A stretch of 64,000 nucleotides of DNA from Candidatus Bathyarchaeota archaeon (GCA_016783455.1 JADHWN010000005.1:27886-91885), one strand, 5' to 3'; shown: positions 51,745 through 60,987, counted from the stretch's first letter. Notes: generated by a model not told the origin, from the letters alone. Made by a program: numbers and translations.

Positions 51745-53193
51745 CTACTCCTCGTTGATCCTCTCGGCTATCGTCTTCACGACCTCCCAGAGCGTCCCCA
51801 CGGTCGAGGCCTCCAGGTGCTCGGAGGGGCTGTGAGGGTTGTGGATGGTGGGGCCCAGGGAGACGATCTGGAGCTCGGGGTCCAGCATTGTGAAGACACC
51901 GCACTCGAGGCCCCCGTGTATGCCAGTGACCTTGGGCTCCTTCCCGTAGACCTCGGCGTAGCATCTCTCCACGAGCTTGAGGAACCGGGAGTCGGGGCTC
52001 GCCTTCCACCCGGCCCCTCCAGCCCGCTGGGCGTACTCGACGCCGTGCCTGTCCCCGAGCTCCCTGAGCATAGCCTGGTTGCCCTCGAAGTCCTCGGCGT
52101 CGCAGGTCCTGCTGTTCACGGGTATGCTGAACTTGTCCTCCTCAGTCCTGAGTATTCCGAGGTTGTTGGAGGTCTGGACCAGCTCATCGTACTCGGAGCT
52201 CCAGCTGTACACCCCCTGGGGGATCTCGGAGACGAGGTCCACCGCCTTGGATGTGGCTTCCTCGCCGGCTGACGCCCTCGGGGTGGAATCCGTGACCTTT
52301 ACCTCCAGCCCCTCCTCGACGGACTTGTCAAGCCCTGAGCCCCACTCCTCGACGATCTTCTTGGCCTCCGCCTTCCTGCCTCCGGGCACGAGGACCTCAG
52401 CGTAGGCAGATCTCGGGATCGCGTTGCCCCTTGTCCCTCCCTCGATGTGGATTACCTTCAGGGGCATGTGGTCCTTGGCCCTCCTCAGGCCCTGGGCGAG
52501 GAGGATGTTCGAGTTGAGCCTGGGCAAGTGAATGTCGACCCCTGAGTGGCCCCCCATCAGGCCCCCCACCTCAACCTTGAGGGCCTCCCAGTCGCCGGGC
52601 TTCTCCCTGGCGAAGGGTATTGTGTACTGGGTTCCGCCGCCCCCCGCGCTGCTGATGATGATGACCCCAAGCTCCTCGCTGTCAAGGTTGATCATCCGCT
52701 TCCCCGAGAAGAAGTCGGGGCTCATGTTCCTAATGCCGGTGAACCCAGACTCCTCGTCGACCGTGAAGACGGCCTCCAGCCTGCCGTTCCTCTCCAGGCT
52801 CGGGTCGACGATGAGGGCCATGGCGATGGCCATGCCGATGCCGTTGTCAGCGCCGAGGGTGGTCCCTTCGGCCGAGACCTTGTCCCCCTCGACCTTCAGG
52901 GGTATCGGGTCGACGTCGAAGTCGTGGGGGCTCTCCGGGTCCTTCTCGCAGACTATGTCCTAGTGGCCCTGCATCATGAGTGTGGGGTAGCCCTCGCAGC
53001 TGGGGGCCGCCTCCCGGATGAGTATGACGTTCCCTACCCCGTCCTTCTGGAATCCCACGCCGTTCTCCTTGGCCCAGGCCTCCAGGAACTCCTTAACGCG
53101 TTCTTCCTTCTTAGAACAACGGGGGATCGCGGAGATCCTCTCGAAGATATCCCAGACTATCCTAGGTTCCAGCCCTCTCAGAACATCGCTCAT
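51745..53193 (-). CDS. PepD/M20-type aminoacyl-histidine dipeptidase with an in-frame amber codon
   Basis: The frame is open from ATG 53193 (MSDVLRGLEPRIVWDIFERI) to 51745, 483 codons, except for TAG at 52960-52962 (codon 78). It sits in LMMQGH-stop-DIVCEKDPE, directly between the zinc histidine and the catalytic aspartate of the M20 GHxD motif, where leucine or methionine is usual. Downstream the enzyme is otherwise intact (GADNGIGMAIAMAL, FTVDEESGFTG, HGGLECGVF). A single substitution from TTG or ATG would cause it. TAG is a frequent stop in the window, so recoding is unlikely; recent inactivation or a sequence error is more likely. Confidence 0.75.
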
Positions 53194-53251
53194 ACGAGAG
53201 GATCAGTCATCTATGCTTAAACGGGTTATCATGGCCAGCTAGGGTGGCTGG

Positions 53252-53599
53252 TCAGCTTTCCTTCTGTTCTTCCTCGTACTCCCGTATCGCCTTCAGTAGG
53301 CTCCTGTAGATCTTCATCTCGGATACGTCAACGATGGGGATCTGGGTGCCCTTCTCCACCTCGTGGAGCCTTGTGTATCTGGGGTACTTCGTGTAGCAGG
53401 CCTGGCTGATGCAGAACTCGCCCTTCTCTATCTCGTGCTTGAAGGACTGCTCGAACACCTCGGTGCAGATGAGGTGGCCGTCCACCCAGAAGAGGCGGTT
53501 GATGCCGAATGTTGCGGCGCACCAAGCCATGTCATCCAGCGACCGTTCGTCCAGTCCCATCACGACGACCTTCTCTGTCGGTCTTATCTCCACATTCAT
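53252..53599 (-). CDS. Hypothetical small protein
   Basis: 115 residues, intracellular by sequence. Strands such as KVVVMGLDERSLDDMAWC and FWVDGHLICTEVFEQSF suggest a small alpha/beta fold; cysteines near 27, 45, 63 and 68 could form a metal or disulfide site. No family is recognised. It lies 58 bp upstream of the PepD-like gene, on the same strand. Confidence 0.5.
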   Translation of the reverse strand: MNVEIRPTEKVVVMGLDERSLDDMAWCAATFGINRLFWVDGHLICTEVFEQSFKHEIEKGEFCISQACYTKYPRYTRLHEVEKGTQIPIVDVSEMKIYRSLLKAIREYEEEQKES

Positions 53600-53739
53600 A
53601 CCTGCGGCACCCCAACCCCTTGAAGAGCGTCTTCTCTATAGAACATTTGCGTTCCCCGTACCAGCCACGGGTGATAGGGAGCGTTCCAGATATCGACTTA
53701 AAAGGCGCCATAAACATGATGACACGCTTGTGCTCGGAG

Positions 53740-54237
53740 ATGGATGATGTGACTGTCAAACCGTTCGAGGCCGTGAAACATCAGATAGGCTACTGCGGCA
53801 TCTGGTGCGGGAGCTGCGTGGCCGGCAACGGCGCGCTGAGGGAGCTGACGGGGAGGTTCGCTGACGTTATAGGGGACTACGGCCTCGAGGAGTGGGTCCC
53901 GCCAAGCTTCGACTTCAAGGAGTTCTCGAAGGGGCTGCAGGCCATCGAGGATATGCCCCTCTGCGGGGGATGCCGGAGCGGGGACGGGAGCCCGGACTGC
54001 CCCATGAGGCTCTGCGCCATAGACAGGGGCGTGGGGGACTGCATCGAGTGCGGGCAGCACGGGGTCTGCGGGAACACCGAGAGGTTCGAGAAGATGCGGA
54101 CAGGGGCATTCGGCGCGGGCCTCATGGTGAAGGAAGGGAAGGGGGACCGGGACGAACTCGTGGAGAGATGGACGGAGGAGCTCAAGACCAGTTGGCCCTC
54201 CTGCATACTGTTCATCGAAGAGATAGAGAATCGATAA
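53740..54237 (+). CDS. DUF3795-like cysteine-rich protein
   Basis: 165 residues. The start is uncertain: a TATA-like TTAAAAGG at 53698-53705 predicts transcription from about 53727, which makes ATG 53740 (MDDVTV) the first usable start; ATGs at 53716 and 53719 lie upstream in frame. Cysteine pairs YCGIWCGSC, CGGC, CPMRLC and CIECGQHGVC fit DUF3795, a family common in anaerobes and of unknown function. It probably binds an iron or zinc centre. Confidence 0.7.
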   Translation: MDDVTVKPFEAVKHQIGYCGIWCGSCVAGNGALRELTGRFADVIGDYGLEEWVPPSFDFKEFSKGLQAIEDMPLCGGCRSGDGSPDCPMRLCAIDRGVGDCIECGQHGVCGNTERFEKMRTGAFGAGLMVKEGKGDRDELVERWTEELKTSWPSCILFIEEIENR

Positions 54238-54383
54238 ACGAGGCCTTCAGCAATCAATAATTATAATCCTAAGGTGTCCAAGTTGTCGGGTAGACCCCTC
54301 GTGCACAGTGTATCCACTGATGTTTTTACGTGGAGTAAGAGTCTAGATGATCATTATGGACTTCCACAAGCTCGGGAAGTACT

Positions 54384-54851
54384 TCAGAGGCCTGAAGGGC
54401 TTTTCCCTCGCTTCTTTTTTCTCTTTCTGAGTAAAGCGGTTGCAGCTGTGACCGACCTCTTCTCGTGCTCCCAGTACAGGGTTTCAAGGGCCTCCTCCGG
54501 TGAGAGCCACGCGTGGTCTAGTATGGCGGTGTCTCCCTCGCTCCCACTCTGGAGCGTCATGGCCTCGTCGATGTCCGCCTCGACCAGGTAAGCCGAGACC
54601 AGGTGCCTCTTGTCCTTGTGGACGAACTCGTAGTAGTTGATCTTCTCAATGACCTGGACATCCTTGAGGCCTACCTCCTCCCCGATCTCCCTCTTCAAGG
54701 CCTCGGGCTCCGTCTCGCCTTCGGTGACGCCACCCTTCACGAGCCTCCAGACCAGCTCGTCCATACTCGTGTCGTGTATCATTATGAGGAGCATCTTTCC
54801 CTTCTCAATGTCGTAGATGACTGCCTGGACGGACGGTCTGTTCACCACCAT
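54384..54851 (-). CDS. NUDIX hydrolase
   Basis: 155 residues. The Nudix box matches the consensus exactly: G-x5-E-x7-REUxEExGU as GGVTEGETEPEALKREIGEEVGL. The enzyme would cleave a nucleoside diphosphate linked to another moiety; the substrate is unknown. It begins MVVNRPSVQAVIYDIEKGKM and is soluble. Confidence 0.9.
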   Translation of the reverse strand: MVVNRPSVQAVIYDIEKGKMLLIMIHDTSMDELVWRLVKGGVTEGETEPEALKREIGEEVGLKDVQVIEKINYYEFVHKDKRHLVSAYLVEADIDEAMTLQSGSEGDTAILDHAWLSPEEALETLYWEHEKRSVTAATALLRKRKKKRGKSPSGL

Positions 54852-54930
54852 GCACTCCTACCTCCCGCTGTAGTCAGCTATGAGGCTATCGGGGGCATAT
54901 TGAAATACCTTCAGGGGTCATTTTTCCACG

Positions 54931-55635
54931 GTGTTCAATCGATTGTACAAGAGGATCGGGATCCTCGGCGGGATGACCGCTGAGTCTACCGTATCGTACT
55001 ACCAGCACATCTTCAGGAGGTACGAGGAGCTATACGGGGACCTGGCCTACCCGGAGATGGTGATCTACGACGTGAGCTTCCAGAGGTTCGAGGACTGGAT
55101 GGGGGTGGAGGACTGGGCCAGCATCGAGGAGGGGCTCCTGGACGGGCTGAGGAGGCTCCACGCCGCGGGGGCCGACTTCGCCGTCATCGCCACGAACACG
55201 ATGCACATCCTCTTCGACAAGCTCCAGGCGAGGTCTCCCATCCCCCTGCTGAGCATCGTCGACGCCACGGCGGAGGCCGTCAAGGAGGCCGGGCTGGACA
55301 CCGTTGGCCTCCTGGGCACCCGCTTCACAATGGAGAAGCCCTTCTACGTGGAGGGACTAAAGGCTCACGGGATCGAGGCCATCGTGCCCGGGGAGGAGGA
55401 GAGGGCGTACGTCGACCGGGTGGTCTTCCAGGAGCTCTCGTTGGGGAAACTGCTGCCCGAGTCTAGGAAGGGCTACCTTGAGGTCATAGATGGCCTGGTG
55501 GAGAGGGGGGCCCAGGGCGTCGTCCTGGGGTGCACGGAGATACCTCTCCTCGTCACACCTGAGCACACGGACGTGAGGCTCTTCGACACCGCCGTCATCC
55601 ACGCCGAGAAGGCGCTCCAGCACGCCCTAGAGTAG
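54931..55635 (+). CDS. Aspartate/glutamate racemase family protein (YgeA-like)
   Basis: 234 residues from GTG 54931. The fold is clear: IGILGGMTAESTVSYY and VVLGCTEIPLLV. Aspartate/glutamate racemases use two cysteines; here the first is replaced by threonine (ATNTMH), while GCTE keeps the second. That is the pattern of YgeA-type enzymes, which act on L-aspartate or L-glutamate with an asymmetric active site. It overlaps the convergent alanine-racemase-family gene by 9 bases. Confidence 0.85.
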   Translation: MFNRLYKRIGILGGMTAESTVSYYQHIFRRYEELYGDLAYPEMVIYDVSFQRFEDWMGVEDWASIEEGLLDGLRRLHAAGADFAVIATNTMHILFDKLQARSPIPLLSIVDATAEAVKEAGLDTVGLLGTRFTMEKPFYVEGLKAHGIEAIVPGEEERAYVDRVVFQELSLGKLLPESRKGYLEVIDGLVERGAQGVVLGCTEIPLLVTPEHTDVRLFDTAVIHAEKALQHALE

Positions 55636-56823
55636 CCTCTCCTGGGACAGGTCCAGCAGCGCCACCGGCTTCCCCTCCCTCAGGTACACCCTCGGGGTGA
55701 AGGGGTTGAGGTGGTTCATGAGGCTGTAGACCATCCAGCCCGAGGCCTCCGCCATCTTCACCAGGCTGTTCTCGCCCTCCCTCCCGATCACCTCGGCTAC
55801 GTCGCCCGGGGAGGCTTCCATCGAGGTGAGGTCTAGGAGGTAGTGGTTCAGGGAGACCGAGCCGAGGCTTCCCCTGTACTCGCTCCCCACCTTGATCCTG
55901 CCCTTGTTCGCCATCTCCCTGGGTACGCCGTCGTAGAAGCCTACGTGGAGTGTGCCGACCCTCATCCTCCTTGGGGCGATGAACCTCCCCCAGTAGGTGA
56001 CGGAGTCCCCCTTCTCCACCCACTTGACGTGCTCGATGCGGGCCTTGAGGGCGAGGGCCTGCCTGAGGTCGAGGCCCGAGGCTACGTCCTTGGCCTCGGG
56101 GAAGACCCCGTAGAGGCTCATCCCGGGTCTGACCATGTCCAGCCAGCCCTCGGGGTTGTGGAAGACGGCGTCGCTGCTCGCCATGCTCCTGAACTCGATG
56201 TCTATCCCCCTGTCCCTGAGCTCTCCGTCGACCTCCAGGAGCCTCTTCAGCATGGCACCGTCCTGCTCCGGGTTCTGCATGAAAGTCGAGAAGATGCTTT
56301 TGACCGTCACGCCGGGGAGGGCGGCCACCCGTTCGATGAGGTCAGCGGCCTCGGAGTGGTCTACTCCCACGCGGCGTAGCCCCGTGTCGACCTTGACGAA
56401 GACCTTAGCCTCCCTTCCTGCCCTTGATGCGGCTGCGCTCAGCCTCTTGGCCACATCCTCGGTGTAGACGACCTGGATTATCCCCTTCTTGACGATGGCG
56501 TTGAACTGGCTCTCGGTGAAGACGGCGTCCATGTTCACGACGTGCCCAGGTATCCCCGCGTCCCTGATCGCCTTGGCCTCCTGGGTCTTGGCGACCATGA
56601 ACCAGCTGACGCCGTTCTCCGAGAGGTGGGCGGCGACAGGTAGGAGGCCGTGGCCGTAGGCGTTGTTCTTGACCACTGCCATGACCTCGACCCCGACGCG
56701 CCCCCTGATCTCGTGGAGGTTGTGGGTGATGCTGTCCAGGTCTATCTCAAGCCAGGACGTGTAGCCCTCCATTTTCTCCCGTATCTCCGAGGGCGTGGGC
56801 TGATTGTCTAAGTATTTTGACAT
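55627..56823 (-). CDS. Alanine-racemase-fold protein with altered catalytic residues
   Basis: 398 residues, full length for the family, with the PLP lysine in AVVKNNAYGHG (about 50) and conserved VKVDTGLRRVGV and VRPGMSLYG. The catalytic Tyr of the IGYADG motif (Tyr265 in Geobacillus Alr) is phenylalanine here (VGFYDG, with a Tyr one place on), and its partner His166 (YTHFA) is threonine (FSTFM). The C-terminal YRVPR region is also altered (NPFTPR). It may racemise another residue or have another PLP function. It lies opposite the YgeA-like gene. Confidence 0.8.
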   Translation of the reverse strand: MSKYLDNQPTPSEIREKMEGYTSWLEIDLDSITHNLHEIRGRVGVEVMAVVKNNAYGHGLLPVAAHLSENGVSWFMVAKTQEAKAIRDAGIPGHVVNMDAVFTESQFNAIVKKGIIQVVYTEDVAKRLSAAASRAGREAKVFVKVDTGLRRVGVDHSEAADLIERVAALPGVTVKSIFSTFMQNPEQDGAMLKRLLEVDGELRDRGIDIEFRSMASSDAVFHNPEGWLDMVRPGMSLYGVFPEAKDVASGLDLRQALALKARIEHVKWVEKGDSVTYWGRFIAPRRMRVGTLHVGFYDGVPREMANKGRIKVGSEYRGSLGSVSLNHYLLDLTSMEASPGDVAEVIGREGENSLVKMAEASGWMVYSLMNHLNPFTPRVYLREGKPVALLDLSQERLL

Positions 56824-56952
56824 CTCATATCTGCCTCCGTTGAAGGATATATAATAACTTCAACGCCACGGGTTCCCGGCATCCACCTTAGCCTCATCTG
56901 GGTGTACCTGACAGGTTTTTTAGGAGCGGGCCTCATTCCAACGCGATTGCGC

Positions 56953-57327
56953 ATGCAGGCTAAGCTTCTTGACATATTCGGCAGGCTGAGGGCGATACTG
57001 AAGAAGTACGAGGACCCGCTGAAGCCCAAGTTCGACTTCGAGGGGAAGTACGACCTCTGGTCCTTCAAGGACGTCGAGATCGCCGGGCGGAAGCGGAAGG
57101 AGGTTTACTTCGCCGGGCTCATCGTCCAGAGCAGGTGGGTGGGATTCTACTACATGCCCCTCTACACAGACGTCAGTCTGAAGGAGTTCTTCCCAGAGAG
57201 GCTGCTGGGGCTCCTGAAGGGCAAGAGCTGCTTCAGGGTCAAGGAGCTGGACGAGGAGCTTGAGGGCCAGATAGATGAGGTGCTGGAGAGGGGGTACAGG
57301 CTCTACCAGCAGAGGGGCTGGATATAA
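56953..57327 (+). CDS. DUF1801-like protein
   Basis: 124 residues from ATG 56953; an in-frame ATG at 56902 gives an N-terminal hydrophobic extension that looks spurious. It has the compact alpha/beta DUF1801 pattern: YFAGLIVQSRWVGFYYMPLY and KGKSCFRVKELDEEL. The family includes frataxin-like small proteins; function unknown. Confidence 0.6.
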   Translation: MQAKLLDIFGRLRAILKKYEDPLKPKFDFEGKYDLWSFKDVEIAGRKRKEVYFAGLIVQSRWVGFYYMPLYTDVSLKEFFPERLLGLLKGKSCFRVKELDEELEGQIDEVLERGYRLYQQRGWI

Positions 57328-57375
57328 TCACACAAATATACAGGCCTACGCGAAGCCTATCCTGGGACGGCGGAG

Positions 57376-58059
57376 ATGAAGCCCCTCCACAGGAAGATGC
57401 TCTACATCGTTCTCTGGTACGTCGTGTACCCGCAGCAGTGGTACCTCTACTTCATCCCCGAGCTCTTCTATGAGCCGGGGAACCGCCTCTTCCTCGCCGC
57501 GATCCTCATCACCTACCTCGTCGGCGTGGTCGACACCTACTTCCGCCCCTTCTCGGAGAGCATAAGGGGGGACCTGAGGACCAACCCCGCCTACAACGCT
57601 ATACTGCTGCTGTTCGTCTTCAACCCCCTGCTGGTGATTCTGGCCTTCAACGAGAACAGGCTCCTCGTTGCGGGCAGCCTCCCTTTCTGGGATAACCCCT
57701 TGGTAGCCTACGCGGGGCTCCTCCTCCTGATCGTCGGGGGCGCGGTCACGCTGGTGGGGAGGGCCCAGCTCGCGAGGTTCGGGTCGGGGGTGCTCCACAT
57801 AGAGGAGGACCACAGGCTGATCACGACAGACGTGTTCCGGCACATCCGCCACCCCATCTACGCCGGAGGGGTGCTGGGCGTCGTGGGCTTCTACATGGCG
57901 TTCCGCAGCGCCGTGAAGCTCGCCCTCGTCTCTCTGCTATACTTCATCGTGATCAGGCATCGCCTCATCTTCGAGGAGGAGATGCTCATCGAGGAGTTCG
58001 GCGACGAGTACAGGGAGTACATGAAGAGGACGAAGCGGCTGTTCCCGTATCTGTACTAA
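57376..58059 (+). CDS. Isoprenylcysteine/phospholipid methyltransferase family membrane protein
   Basis: 227 residues with five or six membrane helices. The C-terminal part has FRHIRHPIYAGGVLGVVGFY and RLIFEEEMLIEEFGDEYREY, the ICMT/PEMT signature (R-x-x-R-H-P-x-Y and E-E-x-x-L-x-x-x-F-G-x-x-Y). It transfers a methyl group to a membrane lipid or a lipid-linked substrate. It lies 48 bp after the DUF1801-like gene. Confidence 0.85.
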   Translation: MKPLHRKMLYIVLWYVVYPQQWYLYFIPELFYEPGNRLFLAAILITYLVGVVDTYFRPFSESIRGDLRTNPAYNAILLLFVFNPLLVILAFNENRLLVAGSLPFWDNPLVAYAGLLLLIVGGAVTLVGRAQLARFGSGVLHIEEDHRLITTDVFRHIRHPIYAGGVLGVVGFYMAFRSAVKLALVSLLYFIVIRHRLIFEEEMLIEEFGDEYREYMKRTKRLFPYLY

Positions 58060-58092
58060 CTCCTAGTGGATTCGGCCTTCCCTGACTCGGGC

Positions 58093-58581
58093 TCAATTCG
58101 CTTTATCTGAGAGGTAGAAGAGGTAGTCAGTGGTGACGGCCTCCTTCCCCATCACCCTCAGCGCGCTCATGATCTGCGCCCTGTGGTGCTGTGTGTGTAG
58201 GAGGTACTGGGAGAGGTAGTCGTCCTGGTCCAGGGTGATCTGACCCTCCCCGAGGAAGTTGCGGAAGACATAGGTCTCGTCCGTCCTCGATTCAGCGTAA
58301 CCCCGGAGCCTCAGGTCGGCCTGCCTCCACATCTCCAGGAGGCGCTCCTTAGGAGCGGTGTGGATCTCCTCCCCGAGCTCCTCGGGGTCGAACTCCTCCT
58401 TGTCCACGTGGCGCTTCAGGTTGAACTCGATGGCCAAGGTAATGTGGGCGCAGAGGCTCCGGATGCTCCCGAAGGGCGGGAGGACGTCCCTGGAGAACTC
58501 CTCCTCTGTGAGGCTCATGAGGAGCTTCCTCGCCTTGTCGTCAGCCCAGATCTGATATTCAGCAAGTCTAAAGAGGTCCAT
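58093..58581 (-). CDS. DinB/YfiT family protein
   Basis: 162 residues, four-helix bundle. Metal histidines are present: LCAHITLAIEFN (first) and HTQHHRAQIM (second and third). Members act as thiol-dependent transferases or metal-dependent hydrolases; the substrate is unknown. Converges on the methyltransferase gene. Confidence 0.88.
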   Translation of the reverse strand: MDLFRLAEYQIWADDKARKLLMSLTEEEFSRDVLPPFGSIRSLCAHITLAIEFNLKRHVDKEEFDPEELGEEIHTAPKERLLEMWRQADLRLRGYAESRTDETYVFRNFLGEGQITLDQDDYLSQYLLHTQHHRAQIMSALRVMGKEAVTTDYLFYLSDKAN

Positions 58582-58650
58582 ATTCTGGACTAGGGGTAAC
58601 TAGATAAAAAGCTACTATATTCAACTCTTTCTTTCACGATCTTCGGAGTT

Positions 58651-58863
58651 TTAACGACTTTCCTGGGTCACGACCTCTTGTACCCGCCCTACCTTCCCGT
58701 CTCTGAGCCTGACCTTGATGCCATGGGGGTGGTTCGCGGACCTCGTGAGGATGTCCTTCACCACGCCTCGTGTGAGCTTCCCGGTTCGCTGGTCCCTCTT
58801 CAGGACTATCAGGACCTCTGCACCCAAGGTGATGTTCCTCCTGATCCGGCCGTCAGTTTTCAT
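58651..58863 (-). CDS. YwbE family protein (DUF2196)
   Basis: 70 residues matching YwbE end to end: GRIRRNITLGAEVLIVLK, then RDQRTGKLTRGVVKDILT and HPHGIKVRLRDGKVGRV. A small beta-barrel (KOW/SH3-like) fold is likely, with possible nucleic-acid or ribosome association. Function unknown. Confidence 0.9.
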   Translation of the reverse strand: MKTDGRIRRNITLGAEVLIVLKRDQRTGKLTRGVVKDILTRSANHPHGIKVRLRDGKVGRVQEVVTQESR

Positions 58864-58955
58864 GGTCCACCCTTCCGGGCACTCGCTGATTTATAGATGC
58901 TTCGGCCTTAGATCTGCAGGCTTGGTTTCGTAAAGAATGTGATCGATGATGGGCG

Positions 58956-59249
58956 CTACTTGTGGCGCTTTATCCTATCGATCTTCCTCTCGCTCTTCCT
59001 GTAGGCGAACTTACGGGAGCCTTGTATCCTGCTCCTGTGGAAGGGCCGGCTTGCATCTGCATCCTCGTCGATGATCTCGTAGAACTTGGGGTATGAGATC
59101 TCCTCCGAGTGCAGCTGCGATATTGCGGTGTTCAGGGCCTCCCTTCGCTCGTCGTCTGCCCCATCGAACTGGTCGGAGTACTTCCCATACGCTGCTGTGA
59201 ACTTAAAATCAGTGGACTCGAAACTCAACTTCTCGACTGTCTCATCCAT
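58956..59249 (-). CDS. Hypothetical protein with basic C-terminus
   Basis: 97 residues, unrecognised. The N-terminal 70 residues are acidic and helical (DGADDERREALNTAISQL), while the last 27 are strongly basic (SRKFAYRKSERKIDRIKRHK), a charge split seen in small nucleic-acid-associated proteins. It starts at ATG 59249 and lies upstream of YwbE on the same strand. Confidence 0.5.
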   Translation of the reverse strand: MDETVEKLSFESTDFKFTAAYGKYSDQFDGADDERREALNTAISQLHSEEISYPKFYEIIDEDADASRPFHRSRIQGSRKFAYRKSERKIDRIKRHK

Positions 59250-59327
59250 ACGCTAACGTTCCAGTCAAACTATGAAACCTCCCATCTAATTTAAGTTTAG
59301 TCCATGGGGGAAAAACCGTGAAAGTAT

Positions 59328-59416
59328 TTATATACCGGGCTGCTCCTTCTGGCGTGGATACCTGGGATGCCTCGTGAGGCTTTCTGAGTATACTAGCGTA
59401 ATAGGAGTGAAATTAG
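59328..59416 (+). promoter_or_regulatory. Promoter and leader of Zn-ribbon copy 2
   Basis: TTTATATACC at about 59328-59337 is a strong TATA element; transcription is expected near 59355, giving a leader of about 60 nt. The leader holds a GCCTC-GT-GAGGC hairpin and ends AGGAGTGAAATTAG-TTG, the same ribosome site and spacing as copy 1. Confidence 0.5.
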
Positions 59417-59581
59417 TTGAGTTATGGTAACAGGAGAAGCTTCGACAGAGGCCCCCGCGAGATGCACAAGGCCACTTGCGCAGACTGCGGAGAGGAATGT
59501 GAAGTTCCGTTCAAGCCCACGGAGGGACGACCAGTCTACTGCCGTGAGTGCTTCCAGAAGCGTAGACCCGCAAGGTACTAA
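59417..59581 (+). CDS. CxxC-x17-CxxC zinc-ribbon protein, copy 2
   Basis: 54 residues from TTG 59417: LSYGNRRSFDRGPREM, then CADC, seventeen residues, CREC, and KRRPARY. It is close to copy 1 at 25262, sharing FDRGPREM-type start, VPFKPTEGRPVYCRECF and a basic end. The shared TTG start and ribosome site support both starts. Probably a nucleic-acid-binding zinc ribbon; function unknown. It lies between hypothetical genes and the NSUN/RsmB methyltransferase. Confidence 0.8.
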   Translation: MSYGNRRSFDRGPREMHKATCADCGEECEVPFKPTEGRPVYCRECFQKRRPARY

Positions 59582-59582
59582 G

Positions 59583-59634
59583 ACACTCGAATAGAGTGTT
59601 CCTAGATATATTCGTCATTTTTATTTTTATTTAT
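59583..59634 (+). terminator. Hairpin plus T-rich terminator after Zn-ribbon copy 2
   Basis: ACACTC (59583-59588) pairs with GAGTGT (59594-59599) across a five-base loop, one base after the stop. A T-rich stretch follows at about 59617-59634. The order repeats that of copy 1. Confidence 0.5.
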
Positions 59635-59661
59635 TACATCCAGAGTAGTCCCTAGAGGGTT

Positions 59662-60987
59662 CTATGCTCTGACGAGCTTAGCCAGGTAGAACCCGTTGCA
59701 CTTGTGGATGTGGGGGTACAGTCGTTGGGCATCTTCCTGACCCATGAAACCGGGCAGCCCGAGCCTCGGCTCCGCTTCCGCCAGCTTGAAGTCACCGTGG
59801 ATCTGCAGGAAGTCCCTGATCACCATCTCGTTCTCCTCAACCGTGACGCTGCAGGTGCAGTAGACGATGCTCCCGCCCTCGGCGACGTGGTCTGCGCAGT
59901 TGTAGAGGATCCTCCGCTGGATGAGCCTCATCCTGTTTATCGACCTGCTTGTGAGGCGCCACTTGCCGCTGGGGGCCCTGTTGAATGTCCCCGTGCCGGT
60001 GCAGGGGGGGTCCACGAGAACCAGGTCCGCCTCCACGTCGGGGAAGGCTCGGGGCTTCCTGGCGTCCCCCAGGACGGGAACCGCGTTCTCCACGCCGAGT
60101 CTCGTCATCTCCCTCCTCCAGGTGTCGAGGCGGCGCTCCGAGAAGTCCATGGAGAGGATCCGGCCTTTGTTCTCCATCAGCTGGGCTAGGTGCCCCGTCT
60201 TGCCCCCGGGGGCAGCGCAGACGTCCAGCACTGTCATCCCAGCCTCCGGGGCGGCCACCAGCCCGGCGAGGGCGCTCGCCTTGTCCTGCACGGTGAAGAG
60301 GCCGTCCCCGTGGGCGTCCAGGAGGTTCATCGGGCGTGGCTCGTCGGTCACGCGGAGGACATGCTCCAGTCCGGGCTCCTCCTCCAGCTCAACTCCCTCC
60401 AGCCGTAGGCGTTCCACTATCTCCCCGTCGGACCCCTTCAGCGTGTTCACGCGTATGTAGGTCGGGGGATCCGGGGCCTGGAGGAGTCGGAGGGCCTCCT
60501 CCCTCCCAAGGAGCTCAGTGCAGTACCTCACGTACCAGGCCGGGTGGAACGTCCGGAGGGCGGTCGCCTCGTCGTCGGGGAGCCCCTCCAGCTGGATCTC
60601 CAGGTGGGGGAGGATGTCCAGGGCCTCCTCGACGGGGGCCAGCTCCCTCGTGCCCAGTATGTCCCTAGCGTTTTCGGCCATCTCCACGGCCTCACTGTAG
60701 GGGCCCCCGCCGTACTTGACCTCGGAGGTGTATACCCTGAGGAAGCTGCGGACCCCCAGGTTGAGGGCCTCGAACTCCTCCCGGCCCAGTGCCTGGACGG
60801 CAAGGTGGTCGAGGGCGTTCCGCCTCCGCGTGGCCTCCATTATGAGGCGGTAGGCGTGGCGTAGAGTGGAGCCTTCCCGGATGTCTAGCTGCCTGGCGGT
60901 CCTGCTCAGGGCGAGGCGCTCGTTTATCCGTCTGAGCTCCATCCAGCTCAGGGCCTCGATGGCGATGGTCAGGGCCTCCCTCTGCAT
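59662..60987 (-). CDS. NSUN/RsmB-type RNA cytosine-5 methyltransferase
   Basis: 441 residues from ATG 60987, seven bases after GAGGAG; the frame runs further up without a ribosome site. An N-terminal helical NusB-like domain (about 1-165) is followed by the SAM-binding domain: VLDVCAAPGGKTGHL (motif I), LVDPPCTGTG (motif IV cysteine) and VYCTCSVTVEENE (motif VI cysteine). Both catalytic cysteines are present, so it methylates cytosine in rRNA or tRNA. The exact target position is unknown. Confidence 0.9.
   Translation of the reverse strand: MQREALTIAIEALSWMELRRINERLALSRTARQLDIREGSTLRHAYRLIMEATRRRNALDHLAVQALGREEFEALNLGVRSFLRVYTSEVKYGGGPYSEAVEMAENARDILGTRELAPVEEALDILPHLEIQLEGLPDDEATALRTFHPAWYVRYCTELLGREEALRLLQAPDPPTYIRVNTLKGSDGEIVERLRLEGVELEEEPGLEHVLRVTDEPRPMNLLDAHGDGLFTVQDKASALAGLVAAPEAGMTVLDVCAAPGGKTGHLAQLMENKGRILSMDFSERRLDTWRREMTRLGVENAVPVLGDARKPRAFPDVEADLVLVDPPCTGTGTFNRAPSGKWRLTSRSINRMRLIQRRILYNCADHVAEGGSIVYCTCSVTVEENEMVIRDFLQIHGDFKLAEAEPRLGLPGFMGQEDAQRLYPHIHKCNGFYLAKLVRA

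Noticed and set aside
52960..52962. Pyrrolysine at the in-frame TAG
   Set aside because: TAG is a common stop in this window and no pyl genes are visible here.
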